Part shown: positions 46,201-57,286 of the stretch, in pieces
Layout of the letters: each line of letters opens with the position of its first letter
Numbering within the stretch: position 1 is the stretch's first letter
Origin: an uncultured Fibrobacter sp.
GTDB taxonomy: Bacteria; Fibrobacterota; Fibrobacteria; Fibrobacterales; Fibrobacteraceae
Reading direction: 5' to 3'
Assembly: GCA_946186895.1 (NCBI GenBank)
Contig: CAMHOW010000004.1
Location: forward strand, 1-64,000
Length of the DNA: 64,000 nt
The notes under the pieces: model-generated
Seen by the model: only the letters and a program-made list of their open reading frames with translations
What the model was told of the DNA's origin: nothing
Databases searched by the model: none
Program-made: the position numbers and the translations under genes

Positions 46201-46485
46201 GGACTCACGCTGTTCTTGAGCATACGTGCTCCGGGTGTTGGAACCAATTCACAGACCGTCGATTGGCCTTACGAAAAGATTGCGCAGTCTTTGAATAACG
46301 CACCCGGTGTTGCCACTAGCAAGAATGGCGATGCACCCAAGAATGACTGGGTCGAGTCCAAGTTCAACTTTGGAAGCAAGGGCGTGTCCTACTCGGGAAG
46401 TGATGCCTGCAGCGGTACCTGTGGCCATGAACCTCGTGGAGGCCTGAAATTCAAGTTCAAGTATGTCTGGAACGATGAAGATTAA
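43213..46485 (+). CDS. Secreted protein with thrombospondin type 3/Ca-binding repeats and an anthrax protective antigen-like (binary toxin B) pore-forming domain
   Basis: DSDDDGIPDYDEI, DTDGDGFEDGEE, DTDGDGISDFDEI, DTDGDGVNDGEDENP; Ser/Thr-rich amphipathic stretch TPSITLNRTTSSNTTKTVTISEGESVQNTQSISFSETES...SLQARITNTGKVAYSIENLILAASTYT-like. Confidence 0.75.
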   Translation: MFTKYFTAAALTTMFVAPCALAGLANIQIGEDSVYTAGLVGLDSITFPKTHYVGEDTLNIQGYGLKAFNPISLKNVKGMTFDTRFGDNEKLNLNVTSTALKGAYSFNLSDVKSVETAEIDPTLDSDDDGIPDYDEIFKFKTNPYAKDTDGDGFEDGEELFELFNPENPTVWNPNVADLPKLEVTMTMTPSITLNRTTSSNTTKTVTISEGESVQNTQSISFSETESAALMNAWNIGFSAGYASKSGQFLVNWGYNGSYTESEGHTLTENQSKAITQNYNKAVADAMSEGESISGGTLSMQARITNTGKVAYSIENLILAASTYTLSGDIKIIAELAVGDGYGEDKWTRITLAPGESKELKFWKSGISLDALNSFIFNPGAIFLTASAYKITLDRSRTGMTTDFTEAYTKVSGTTARVTFDKGAYYADSRTRFLDYRVSTNFKVNRNANNKRNLRAPVYLSEFLDILQMDFEQDTVMVGKDKRFGLVMLDGVENNIMKGDTAVWFVAVNKAATPERTNIYSVAIGNFNLDSIVVGAGDVVQFIYNEDRDHDGVPASMEKLLGTRDDMKDTDGDGISDFDEINGWTKNGKGPFVTDPTLKDTDGDGVNDGEDENPVARPISSISVVNTWNFIDESHKQDIEFRKECKKTGAKCAVNGDSLITTKDVHGAQVAVKLSTVDPVNAEDGVVVFKNGVQVPVTPIGVKGSGKNAEAKNFKFTVDKLVPFETAEVQVVVTAENGKKTTYYLNIPSSLSTPRNMILGRNAERNSIIVNYIPDSLDTRILGFIVVRAEYDKIDDDANVLGKTFAIAASSIGSIFGKASKNDEPKVQPNNKILESYVKKPTTVQPKVGDNWGDGMTVVALNGRNDKFFTDKVGGGSPYYTYRVFAYAWDGKQYVFSEGSEAKTRAVGRVKIKIQNVGHGTEYQYKALEARVDHELKGLFKNGNRSLHEYKYYFCRGGCVGKGNTICYESKSDSKISKDDNKVEMDQYKYTFDIGKDGLTLFLSIRAPGVGTNSQTVDWPYEKIAQSLNNAPGVATSKNGDAPKNDWVESKFNFGSKGVSYSGSDACSGTCGHEPRGGLKFKFKYVWNDED

Positions 46486-46490
46486 TAAAA

Positions 46491-46520
46491 GTAACACTTT
46501 TAACCCCGTCAGGTGTTATA
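46491..46520 (+). promoter_or_regulatory. ECF-like promoter motif GTAACACTTTTAACCCCGTCAGGTGTTATA
   Basis: 22/30 identity and identical spacing with 29351-29380. Confidence 0.55.
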
Positions 46521-46523
46521 ATG

Positions 46524-46551
46524 GCAAATAGGTTCGCCTATTTGCTATTTT
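46524..46551 (+). terminator. Perfect 9-bp hairpin GCAAATAGG-TTCG-CCTATTTGC followed by TATTTTTG
   Basis: Direct reading; lies between the ECF-like motif and the TonB receptor start. Confidence 0.7.
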
Positions 46552-46575
46552 TGTCTGAAATTCGGGAATTTTTTG

Positions 46576-49113
46576 TTGAAGGTCTGTTCCTACATATTTT
46601 TCTTGCTGTCGCTCATGGCGGCCTCTCTTGCTTTTGCGCAGGAGCCGGGCGACGCTACCGCAGATTCCGCCAAGGTCCAGGGAATCGTCTTCAACGGCGT
46701 GGTGCAGGATTTCTCCTTTGCCCCCGGCGAAAAGCTGAACGTGGAAATTCTCGAGTCCGGCGAGGCTTTACAGACCACCGTGGGCACGCCCTTCAGCGTG
46801 GTGCTGCCCGAAGACACCCTCTGGAACGTTTGCGTCACCAATTCCGACACGGCTGGTGCCGAGAAAGAGAAATGCTACGAGCTCAAGTACATCGGCGCGG
46901 AAGGTTCTTTTTCTCAGACTTTAGGCGAGGCCTTTGTTACGGGTGAAGGGGAAAGCCTTCCCCTCGCTCCTGACTCGTCGTCATTCCGGCCTAAGCCTGC
47001 CCCGGACAGTGATCCGGGGAGCCGGAATCTAGCCGATTCATCCGCTACCCCTTCGAGCAGGGACACCCCGCAACGCCCCGACTCCGGCGATGTCAACGTA
47101 GACGAGCTTCTTGCCGGGGGCGACAATGCCAAGGTCACGGAGCTCAAGAAGGTGGTGGTGCAGTTGCGGCGCCGCCCTAAGCGCAGCCCGGGCGAGTCCG
47201 TGGTGTCGGCCAAGTCCATCAAGCGCATGCCCAGCCTTGCCGAGGCCGACGTCATCAAGAGCATCCAGGCTCTCCCGGGCGTGGTGGCCAGTTCCGATTT
47301 CAGTTCCAAGATTTACGTTAGAGGCGGCGCCGCGGACCAGAATCTATTCTTGTTCGACAACGCCGTCGTCTACTCTCCGGTCCATTTCTTCGGGCTGTTC
47401 AGTACCTTCCTAGTGGAAGGCATTGACGATGTAAAGTTCTACAAGAGCGGTTTCCCGGCACAGTACGGCAACCGCCTAAGTTCCGTCTTGAAGATGGACG
47501 GACGTGCCGGCGGTCAGGATACCGTCGACGAATGGTTCAGCAAGTCCAGCATCAAGATAAGCACCTTTGCCGCCCAACTCCATACCGAAGGCCATCAGGG
47601 CCCTGCCCGCTGGGTAGTGGCTGGGCGTACCACCTACATCGGCTACATGCTAGATTTTTGTAGGTTCATCGGCCTTCTGGATTTGGATCTAGATTACGAG
47701 TTTACCGACCTTCAGGGAACCTTCGTCTATAACTTCACCGACGATACCCGCATGAAGTTCAGTTTCTACGTGGGCAAGGACCGCTTGAGTTTTGACCCGC
47801 TCTATATGGACTGGGGAAACGTGGCTGTTCCCATCAACTTCTACCATCGTTTCAATGGCGATTGGGATTACAACGCCACCTTGGCCTACAGTGAATTTTA
47901 CCAGACCATGAAAATTGGCGACCTTATGTCTATCGAGATGTACCTTTACAGCTTTGCGGGCAAACAGTGGCTGAACTATCGCGGTATCGATAACCATACG
48001 ATCACTTTCGGCTACGAGGTGGAATACTACTACGAACGCTACCAGGAAAAACTCTCTACCATGACAATTGCAGATATCCAAAAGCCCTTCCACCATGTGG
48101 GTTACCTGCAAGACGCCTGGAAGTTGACTCCTGATTTGTTACTGCAGTATGGCCTTCGTTTCAATTACCAGACGGCGGCGGAACATTTCGGCGTAGAACC
48201 CCGTACGTCTTTGACCATCAATCTGGACCGTACCAAGACTCTTGAACTATACGGCGGCTATTACCTGCAATACCTGAATTCCATTATCTATACCGACCAG
48301 GAAACCCTGAACGAATTCTATTACCCGGCAACGACCACCACCAAGGGCAAACATATCAAGCCCGCTTCGTCGTGGCTTGCCGCCATAGAGTACACCCAGC
48401 GTGAAATCTTCGATGATTACGATGCTACTGTAGGCGTCTATTACAAGACCCAGAACAATTTGAACACCTTCGTGACCCAGATGGACAGCACCGACGAGGA
48501 AGAATCCGACGAGTTCGTGATTGCGGATTATTTCGGTACCGCCGAAGCCTATTCCTTTGGTTACGAGCTTTCCCTCCGCAAGGATAAGGGCTGGCTTTTT
48601 GGAGGCATCAACTGGAGCCAAAGCATTAGCGTTATGCGCAGCAACGACGGCACCAAGGCCTATTTCCCAAGCTGGCACCAGCCTTACGCGGTCAAGATGG
48701 ACCTAGGCATCAACTGGAAGGGTGACGAAGATGCCCTCTGGAAACACAAGGTCAAGGGCCGCTATTTCCGCAGTTCCGTGATGCTCAAGTATTCGGCGGG
48801 TATGCCCATTAGCGAATACAAGGGCTACTACTACGGCGAAGAACTAGGGAACCAGCAATATGACGACGACATCGTGGTGCTGCCGGGCAGCCGCAATGCG
48901 GGTCGTCAGACGGACTATTTCAGAGTAGATGTGAAGCTGATTGACATCGGTCGCGAAGACAAGTGGAATTTCAGCTGGACCATCATCAACCTGACCGACC
49001 ACGAGAACATGTTCTACACCTTCTACGATACCAGTAAGAACCCGCCAGAAAAGACCTCTATTACGCAGTTTCCTTTTTTACCGATTATGCTGAGCTATGA
49101 GTACTATTTCTAG
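46576..49113 (+). CDS. TonB-dependent outer-membrane receptor
   Basis: TTG start gives signal peptide MKVCSYIFFLLSLMAASLAFAQ; plug LAEADVIKSIQALPGVVASSDFSSKIYVRGGAADQNLFLFDNAVVYSPVHFFG; beta-barrel; C-terminal YYF. Confidence 0.88.
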   Translation: MKVCSYIFFLLSLMAASLAFAQEPGDATADSAKVQGIVFNGVVQDFSFAPGEKLNVEILESGEALQTTVGTPFSVVLPEDTLWNVCVTNSDTAGAEKEKCYELKYIGAEGSFSQTLGEAFVTGEGESLPLAPDSSSFRPKPAPDSDPGSRNLADSSATPSSRDTPQRPDSGDVNVDELLAGGDNAKVTELKKVVVQLRRRPKRSPGESVVSAKSIKRMPSLAEADVIKSIQALPGVVASSDFSSKIYVRGGAADQNLFLFDNAVVYSPVHFFGLFSTFLVEGIDDVKFYKSGFPAQYGNRLSSVLKMDGRAGGQDTVDEWFSKSSIKISTFAAQLHTEGHQGPARWVVAGRTTYIGYMLDFCRFIGLLDLDLDYEFTDLQGTFVYNFTDDTRMKFSFYVGKDRLSFDPLYMDWGNVAVPINFYHRFNGDWDYNATLAYSEFYQTMKIGDLMSIEMYLYSFAGKQWLNYRGIDNHTITFGYEVEYYYERYQEKLSTMTIADIQKPFHHVGYLQDAWKLTPDLLLQYGLRFNYQTAAEHFGVEPRTSLTINLDRTKTLELYGGYYLQYLNSIIYTDQETLNEFYYPATTTTKGKHIKPASSWLAAIEYTQREIFDDYDATVGVYYKTQNNLNTFVTQMDSTDEEESDEFVIADYFGTAEAYSFGYELSLRKDKGWLFGGINWSQSISVMRSNDGTKAYFPSWHQPYAVKMDLGINWKGDEDALWKHKVKGRYFRSSVMLKYSAGMPISEYKGYYYGEELGNQQYDDDIVVLPGSRNAGRQTDYFRVDVKLIDIGREDKWNFSWTIINLTDHENMFYTFYDTSKNPPEKTSITQFPFLPIMLSYEYYF
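46980..47030. repeat. GTCAT-bounded double palindrome inserted in frame within the TonB-receptor CDS
   Basis: TTCCGGC(46984-46990)/GCCGGAA(47021-47027) and CCCCGGA(47000-47006)/TCCGGGG(47013-47019). Confidence 0.75.
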
Positions 49114-50710
49114 GTATTGGTTACACGTCATGGCAATGGTTGTGGGCCTGCTTCTTGCCGCCTGCGGTGATTTCCACGGGCCTTGGGAATACTACCCAAA
49201 CGAGCGGGAAGTCTATACGGGCATTTACACCTACGGCTATATACAGGCCAAGGGCAGCACCAACATCTGTTTCTCGAAGGTCTACGAGCTAGACGAAACC
49301 GCTTCTCCGAATTTTGCCTTCTATGACAGTGCCCGTGTCACGGTGAAGGGCCGTTTCGACAATCAGGGGAGCACGGTGGACACTACACTCGCCCTCGTTC
49401 CCACAGCGGCCAAGCCCAACTGCTTTGAAGGAACCCTCGAAGGAATTTCTGGGGAATCCTATACCATGAGCGCCTACTTTGAATGGGACAGCGCGGGGCA
49501 TTCGGCCAAAACCACCTACACGGCAGAGGCAAAAGTCCCCAAGCCGGTCAAGGTCAAGGGCGTCAACATGCCCCAGCAAGACGGCAGCTACAAGTGGAGC
49601 GAGTACAAGGGCTACAAAGACGAAAACGACACCACGCCTATGCGGGTGAAGTACCTGGAATTTCCTATGGACATGGAGTTTTTCAAGGTGGCCCTGGATT
49701 ACGACAAGTCTATTGGCGGTGTGCTGATTCTATTGACTTATAACATTGACGACGATGAGCCTCTGAACACTACGCTCAACAACATGTTCAAGGGATTCGC
49801 GAAAAAAGACTCCATGGGTTACCGGGGAATCTCGGTACACGACCCCCTGGAAAATACGGTGAAGGGCGGCTATTCCGAAAACTCCTCCATTGCCGGCATA
49901 CACATGCTAGATACGCTTTACGGCACGGGCATGATGCTACCTCTGGGTGAATTCTATATGGACTTCTATTCTACGGATAGCGCTTACATTGACTATGTAG
50001 ACAAGGTGAAGGCTTCTCAAGAAGATTCGCGAATCATTCCGGAATCCAACATCGAAAACGGCATGGGCGTATTTACGGGCATAGCCAAGACTCGGGTCAA
50101 TATCTTTGTAGAAGGGGACGGCGTCTCCCTCAGGCACGTGGCTTACAGAAACTGCACCGACAAGAGCGGCGACAATTCCGACGGCTGGGATTCCAAGGCC
50201 TGTAGGCTTTATCAGGATGTGTTCTGCGCCGGTATCGAGAAATGGGACGACCTGCAGTCGGCTAACGCTTCGGCCTACAGGTACTACGCCGATTCCGTTC
50301 CCCATTACGGCATGGAAACTTGCTACGCTTCCCAGGTCAAGGCAGCCATGATGCTCGATACCACTAGCTGGTCCGTGTTCCTGCCGGATACACTTGCTGA
50401 AGGGGTGAAGTCTGTTGCCTACTCTGACGGCCTCAAACGTTATTGTGTGGCCAGTAACTTCAAGAGCAATAAGATCGCGGACTGTTCCGGGCTTAAAGAG
50501 CGGTGCATGGAAAGCCCCGACAAGAACGACTGCAAGGAATATCTGTGGCTCTGGTGCGCTGACCGCAACTGGCAACTGGATACCTACGAACAGTGCCGCA
50601 GCGCCTTGGTGAGTCGCTACTATATAGAAGAACAAAAATCCCCCGTTTTGGCGAGGGAGGTTGAGGTTATCTGTAAGCAGGACAAGCCTGCGATTTGCAA
50701 GAACTGGTAG
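49097..50710 (+). CDS. Lipoprotein co-transcribed with the TonB receptor (DUF4249-like context)
   Basis: MVVGLLLAACGDFHGPWEYYPNEREVYTGIYTYGYI; overlaps the receptor gene. Confidence 0.5.
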   Translation: MSTISRYWLHVMAMVVGLLLAACGDFHGPWEYYPNEREVYTGIYTYGYIQAKGSTNICFSKVYELDETASPNFAFYDSARVTVKGRFDNQGSTVDTTLALVPTAAKPNCFEGTLEGISGESYTMSAYFEWDSAGHSAKTTYTAEAKVPKPVKVKGVNMPQQDGSYKWSEYKGYKDENDTTPMRVKYLEFPMDMEFFKVALDYDKSIGGVLILLTYNIDDDEPLNTTLNNMFKGFAKKDSMGYRGISVHDPLENTVKGGYSENSSIAGIHMLDTLYGTGMMLPLGEFYMDFYSTDSAYIDYVDKVKASQEDSRIIPESNIENGMGVFTGIAKTRVNIFVEGDGVSLRHVAYRNCTDKSGDNSDGWDSKACRLYQDVFCAGIEKWDDLQSANASAYRYYADSVPHYGMETCYASQVKAAMMLDTTSWSVFLPDTLAEGVKSVAYSDGLKRYCVASNFKSNKIADCSGLKERCMESPDKNDCKEYLWLWCADRNWQLDTYEQCRSALVSRYYIEEQKSPVLAREVEVICKQDKPAICKNW

Positions 50711-50897
50711 GTGGACTACGCCAGGTCCCAGCCGCCGCCTTGTTCACTACGGGGCGCATGCCTAGGCCGAGCAAGGTCGAATAAGGCGACCTGTCCGCCG
50801 GTGAGTTTACTCTCTATAATTCATAAAGTCAAATATATAATTTTCACTAAAATAATAAACTATTTTGATTATTTGTAGAAAACAACCTGTTTTGCTG

Positions 50898-50955
50898 TAC
50901 TTTATCATAACGCCACGCAGGTAGACCCGCTCATTTTTGTACCTTTGATAAAGTA
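50898..50955 (+). promoter_or_regulatory. 10-bp inverted repeat TACTTTATCA...TGATAAAGTA with nested AGGTA/TACCT upstream of the SIMPL gene
   Basis: Direct reading. Confidence 0.5.
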
Positions 50956-50980
50956 AACCCGTATCTTTTGGGGGCCTACT

Positions 50981-51682
50981 ATGCAATCTAGACTCAAAGA
51001 AGCTGTTGTTTTGGCTGTAGCCATTCTCGGGCTTGGAGCATTCCTCTATTGTGCCATGATCCACGTGAAGGACCGTGACCGCGTGGTGTTCGTGCGGGGC
51101 CTTGCCGAAAGGGAAGTGCCGGCCGATTACGTAATTTGGCCAATCGTGTTCAAGGAAGTGGGCAACGACCTTTCTGCCTTGTACGAGACAGTTCAGGCCA
51201 AGACTTTAGCCCTGGAAAAGTTCCTCCAGGATAATGGGGTTGCCAAAGAAGAAATCACCAAGGCGTCTCCTGACATTACGGATACCCAGAGCGAACTGTA
51301 TACTAGCGAACAGCGGCCCTTCCGTTACGTGGTGACCATGTCGGTGACTGTGGCTTCTGCAAACGTGGGCAAGATTCGCGAACTGATGGAAAAGCAGGGC
51401 GAGCTCTTGAAACAGGGAATCGCCTTTAGCGAAGGGGATTTCCGTTACCGCAAGATCTACAGCTTTAACGGGCTCAACGCCATCAAGCCTGAAATGATCG
51501 ACGAGGCCAATAAAGAAGCCCGTGCTGCTGCCGAAAAGTTTGCTAAGGATTCCAAGAGCAAGCTGGGTAAAATCAAGACGGCCACCCAGGGGCTATTCTC
51601 TATCGAAGACCGTGACGAAAATACACCCTTTGTTAAGAAAGTCCGTGTGGTCACCAACGTGCAGTATTTCTTGGAAGACTAG
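50981..51682 (+). CDS. SIMPL domain-containing (DUF541) protein
   Basis: VVFVRGLAEREVPADYVIWPI...FLEDNGV-like, ANKEARAAAEKFAKDSKSKLGKIKTATQGLFSI. Confidence 0.88.
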   Translation: MQSRLKEAVVLAVAILGLGAFLYCAMIHVKDRDRVVFVRGLAEREVPADYVIWPIVFKEVGNDLSALYETVQAKTLALEKFLQDNGVAKEEITKASPDITDTQSELYTSEQRPFRYVVTMSVTVASANVGKIRELMEKQGELLKQGIAFSEGDFRYRKIYSFNGLNAIKPEMIDEANKEARAAAEKFAKDSKSKLGKIKTATQGLFSIEDRDENTPFVKKVRVVTNVQYFLED

Positions 51683-51708
51683 GCCGTACGCTATTCTGGT
51701 AGGGGCTT

Positions 51709-53106
51709 ATGCAGAATATCTATGACAATGTAGCAGACCTCTGTTCCTTTGTTATCCGCTCTTGTACGGAAGATTTTTTTGTCAAGTTTAGCTGTGTATC
51801 TCCTGCCGAAAAAGACCGTACCGCCGCAATCGTGCAGGCTGAGGTAGGGGAGCTTTTTCAAGAAACCCCTCTTGGACCTTCCCGCTACAAAATCCGCCAG
51901 ATTGAGCCCCAGGATTTGATGGAGGATTTTTTTGCCAGGCTTGAAAAACTGTCGGAGCGGCTAAAAAGCGAAAAGGATTTTTTTGGCGTTGCAGGCCTAA
52001 TTCAGATTCTTGATGAAAGTTTGGAAACCATGCTGGTGGCCAAAATCAAGGAGTTCGAAGAAGACGATTTTTCTGTGGTGCTGAATGGCAACCGCGAAAC
52101 TACGGGAATAGGGCTTTTGCCCCGCTGTTCCTGTGTGTGGGAGCGTACCCACCGCATGTCCCATAGTTACAACCGCATGGACAATTTCTTGTTCAACATG
52201 CTCCTGATGGAAAACACTATCTTGGGAGAGTTGATCGACAAGCATTTTTTCTTGAAACGGAATCTCTTTACGGAGTTTGCCAAAACCAGGCGGCTGAAGA
52301 TTGCGGCAACCCCATTAAGGCTTGAAAAGCAGTTTGAGGCCGTTCCCTACGACCACGAAAACATCCAGTATTTCAAGATCCGCTATACGGAATCGGATTT
52401 CAGCAAGAGCAATGAACTCATCTGGAAAAAGATTACCACCGCCGCCGACAACCGTGCCGACATCGTGGTGTTTCCCGAAATGCTGGGCAACCCGGAAATG
52501 GTGGATTATGTTTCGGGTAAGTTGAAGGCTCTTTCGCCCGAGGAAACAAAAAATATTCCGTCCCTGATTATTCTGCCCTCTTTCTGGGAAAACAATCACA
52601 ATAGCGTTACCATCTTGGACAAGTTCGGCAACGTGATTTGTAAGCAGGGCAAGCAGAACCCCTTCCGCTCTGAAAGAGAAGGCTCTGGCCGCCTGGAAGG
52701 TATTTTTGCCAACCTGGTCATCAACATTTTCCACTTCCAGGGAATTGGCAGGCTTGCTATCCTTATATGTAAGGATTTTTTGACCACCAAGTATTTGGAA
52801 CAGCTCATGCGTTGTTTCAAGCTGACCCTGATTGTGGTGCCTTCGTTCTCAACGGGTTCTTACGATTTCCGCAGGTCCTTTGACTTGTGCGCTCATGACG
52901 ACTGCAATGTGGTGTGGATAAATACCTGCGCCGCCATCAGGAAGGGCAAAGAGGCCAACTTCGAAAGCGTGGGCTATGTGCGCAAGAGGGTTTCCCGCAA
53001 CGATGACGAGTCCCAGATGTTGAGCAAAATGACTATTTGCGATGGGGCCTTCGAGGGAAAGTGTAACCACGACTGTCTTTTCTACGAGACCATCCAAGGA
53101 GTGTGA
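51709..53106 (+). CDS. Carbon-nitrogen hydrolase (nitrilase superfamily) protein
   Basis: ADIVVFPEMLGNPE, LAILICKDFLT. Confidence 0.6.
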   Translation: MQNIYDNVADLCSFVIRSCTEDFFVKFSCVSPAEKDRTAAIVQAEVGELFQETPLGPSRYKIRQIEPQDLMEDFFARLEKLSERLKSEKDFFGVAGLIQILDESLETMLVAKIKEFEEDDFSVVLNGNRETTGIGLLPRCSCVWERTHRMSHSYNRMDNFLFNMLLMENTILGELIDKHFFLKRNLFTEFAKTRRLKIAATPLRLEKQFEAVPYDHENIQYFKIRYTESDFSKSNELIWKKITTAADNRADIVVFPEMLGNPEMVDYVSGKLKALSPEETKNIPSLIILPSFWENNHNSVTILDKFGNVICKQGKQNPFRSEREGSGRLEGIFANLVINIFHFQGIGRLAILICKDFLTTKYLEQLMRCFKLTLIVVPSFSTGSYDFRRSFDLCAHDDCNVVWINTCAAIRKGKEANFESVGYVRKRVSRNDDESQMLSKMTICDGAFEGKCNHDCLFYETIQGV

Positions 53107-53110
53107 TGGC

Positions 53111-53671
53111 ATGAAGTTCAAGAGTATCGAAAAAATCCATTCCGGAAAGTTCATTACCCGCTACGACATTCATTATGAAACTGAAAGTGGTAAGGCCATC
53201 ACCTACGAGATGATTAGCCGAGAACCTAACGTCAAAAGCATTGATGAACTTCGCCACCACAAGAACAACGCGGTGGTTTTGGTCATGCACGACGAATCTA
53301 GGGAACACATCTTGCTGTGTAAGGAATTCCGCATGGCGGTGGGCGAGAAGGTGGTGAATTTCCCGGCAGGTCTGATCGACGAAGGCGAAACGGTGGAGCA
53401 GGCCGCTGTTCGTGAACTGCGGGAAGAGACGGGACTCACCCTCATCAACATCGAGGATGTCTGGAAAGAAAGTTATTCCGCCATCGGTTTTGCCAACGAG
53501 CTGAATGTGGTTGTGGTGGGAACGGCTAATGGCACAATTCAGCCTAGCGATTCCGAGCGGGAAGAAATTGATGCCGCCTGGTACAGTAGGGACGAAGTGG
53601 CCGATTTGCTGAAAAAGGAGCGTTTTGCGGCCAGGACGCAGGCCTATTGCGCCTTCTGGTGTAAAAAATGA
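53111..53671 (+). CDS. NUDIX hydrolase (ADP-ribose pyrophosphatase-like)
   Basis: FPAGLIDEGETVEQAAVRELREETGL Nudix box. Confidence 0.92.
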   Translation: MKFKSIEKIHSGKFITRYDIHYETESGKAITYEMISREPNVKSIDELRHHKNNAVVLVMHDESREHILLCKEFRMAVGEKVVNFPAGLIDEGETVEQAAVRELREETGLTLINIEDVWKESYSAIGFANELNVVVVGTANGTIQPSDSEREEIDAAWYSRDEVADLLKKERFAARTQAYCAFWCKK

Positions 53672-53680
53672 GTGTTGTAA

Positions 53681-56132
<2,452 letters not shown>

Positions 56133-56136
<4 letters not shown>

Positions 56137-56786
56137 GCAATTCCTTCTACGTATTTATCGAGTCCTTGAAAAGCACCTACCAGGCCGGTGGCGTGGTGAT
56201 GCTCCCTATTTTGCTCGTGGGGACTATTGGATTCTACTACCTGTTCTCCAGCTGGTTTCGTATTGGGTCTGACTTTTTCAAGCAGGACCTTCAACGAGTC
56301 ATCAAGAATCTGCGTCACGACCTGAACGGCGATAATGGCCAGGCTGCCGGCGCAGAAGTGGCGGTAAACCGGCTGAAAAAAAGACGTGGAATTTTGTCTC
56401 GGGAACTTCGCTTTGCTATTGAGCAGGCGCAAAAGAATCCCGAAGGATTTCGCGATGTGATGCAGGTGCGGCTGCTGGGGACTATTCGCTATATGGAAAA
56501 GGGAAGCCATATCGTGGCGGTGATGGCTGCTGCTGCTCCCTTGCTTGGACTTTTGGGAACGGTGACGGGCATGGTTTCCACCTTCGAGGTGATCACTCTG
56601 TACGGAAACCAAAATCCCGTGCTGATGGCAGACGGTATTTCAGAAGCTCTGATTTCTACCCAGAGTGGGCTTTTGGTGGCTTTTCCCTTGACTTTGCTGA
56701 AACAGCGTCTAGACGAACGTGTTGAAATTTTGACCCAGGAACTTCAACTTGGGGCTACGATTATTGATAATTATTTTGTAGGGTAG
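56133..56786 (+). CDS. MotA/TolQ/ExbB proton channel family protein
   Basis: AAAAPLLGLLGTVTGMVSTFEVI...DGISEALISTQSGLLVAFPL. Confidence 0.92.
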
Positions 56787-56788
56787 TT

Positions 56789-57193
56789 ATGGAATTCAAC
56801 TTGCCGAGCAGAAAGAAAAAGGATATGGGCATCGAAATGGGCCCCCTGATGGACATTGTGTTCATCTTGCTTATCTTCTTTGTGGTGACGTCGTCCTTTA
56901 CCCGCGAAACTGGTGTAGACGTGACCAAGCCCCAGGCCCAGACGGCAAGCCAGCTGGAAAAAGAAAACCTGCTTATTGCCATTACCCGCGAAGGGACTAT
57001 CCATATGAACGAGCGTCAGGTGGACTTGGCTAGCTTGCAAGATATTTTGAAGCAGTCCCTGTCAAAAAATCCGGACAGAGAAGCGGTTGTCATTGCCGAT
57101 AAAGAGGCAGAAACAGGCGTGCTCGTGCAGGTGATAGACATGTGTAATTTGGCGGGCATCAAGAAGGTTTCCATTGCTGCCCAAGCAGAGTGA
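56789..57193 (+). CDS. ExbD/TolR family biopolymer transport protein
   Basis: GPLMDIVFILLIFFVVTSSFTRETGVDV. Confidence 0.92.
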   Translation: MEFNLPSRKKKDMGIEMGPLMDIVFILLIFFVVTSSFTRETGVDVTKPQAQTASQLEKENLLIAITREGTIHMNERQVDLASLQDILKQSLSKNPDREAVVIADKEAETGVLVQVIDMCNLAGIKKVSIAAQAE

Positions 57194-57237
57194 AAGCAGT
57201 GTGTAGTGTGGAATGTGTAATTGATAAGGAACAAGAT

Positions 57238-57267
57238 GTCATTGCGAGCCGCAGGCGCGGCAATCTC
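57238..57267. repeat. GTCAT-bounded palindromic repeat GTCATTGCGAGCCGCAGGCGCGGCAATCTC
   Basis: Direct reading; intergenic in the exbD-tonB gap. Confidence 0.75.
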
Positions 57268-57286
57268 TAACCTGAATGTGTAATGT

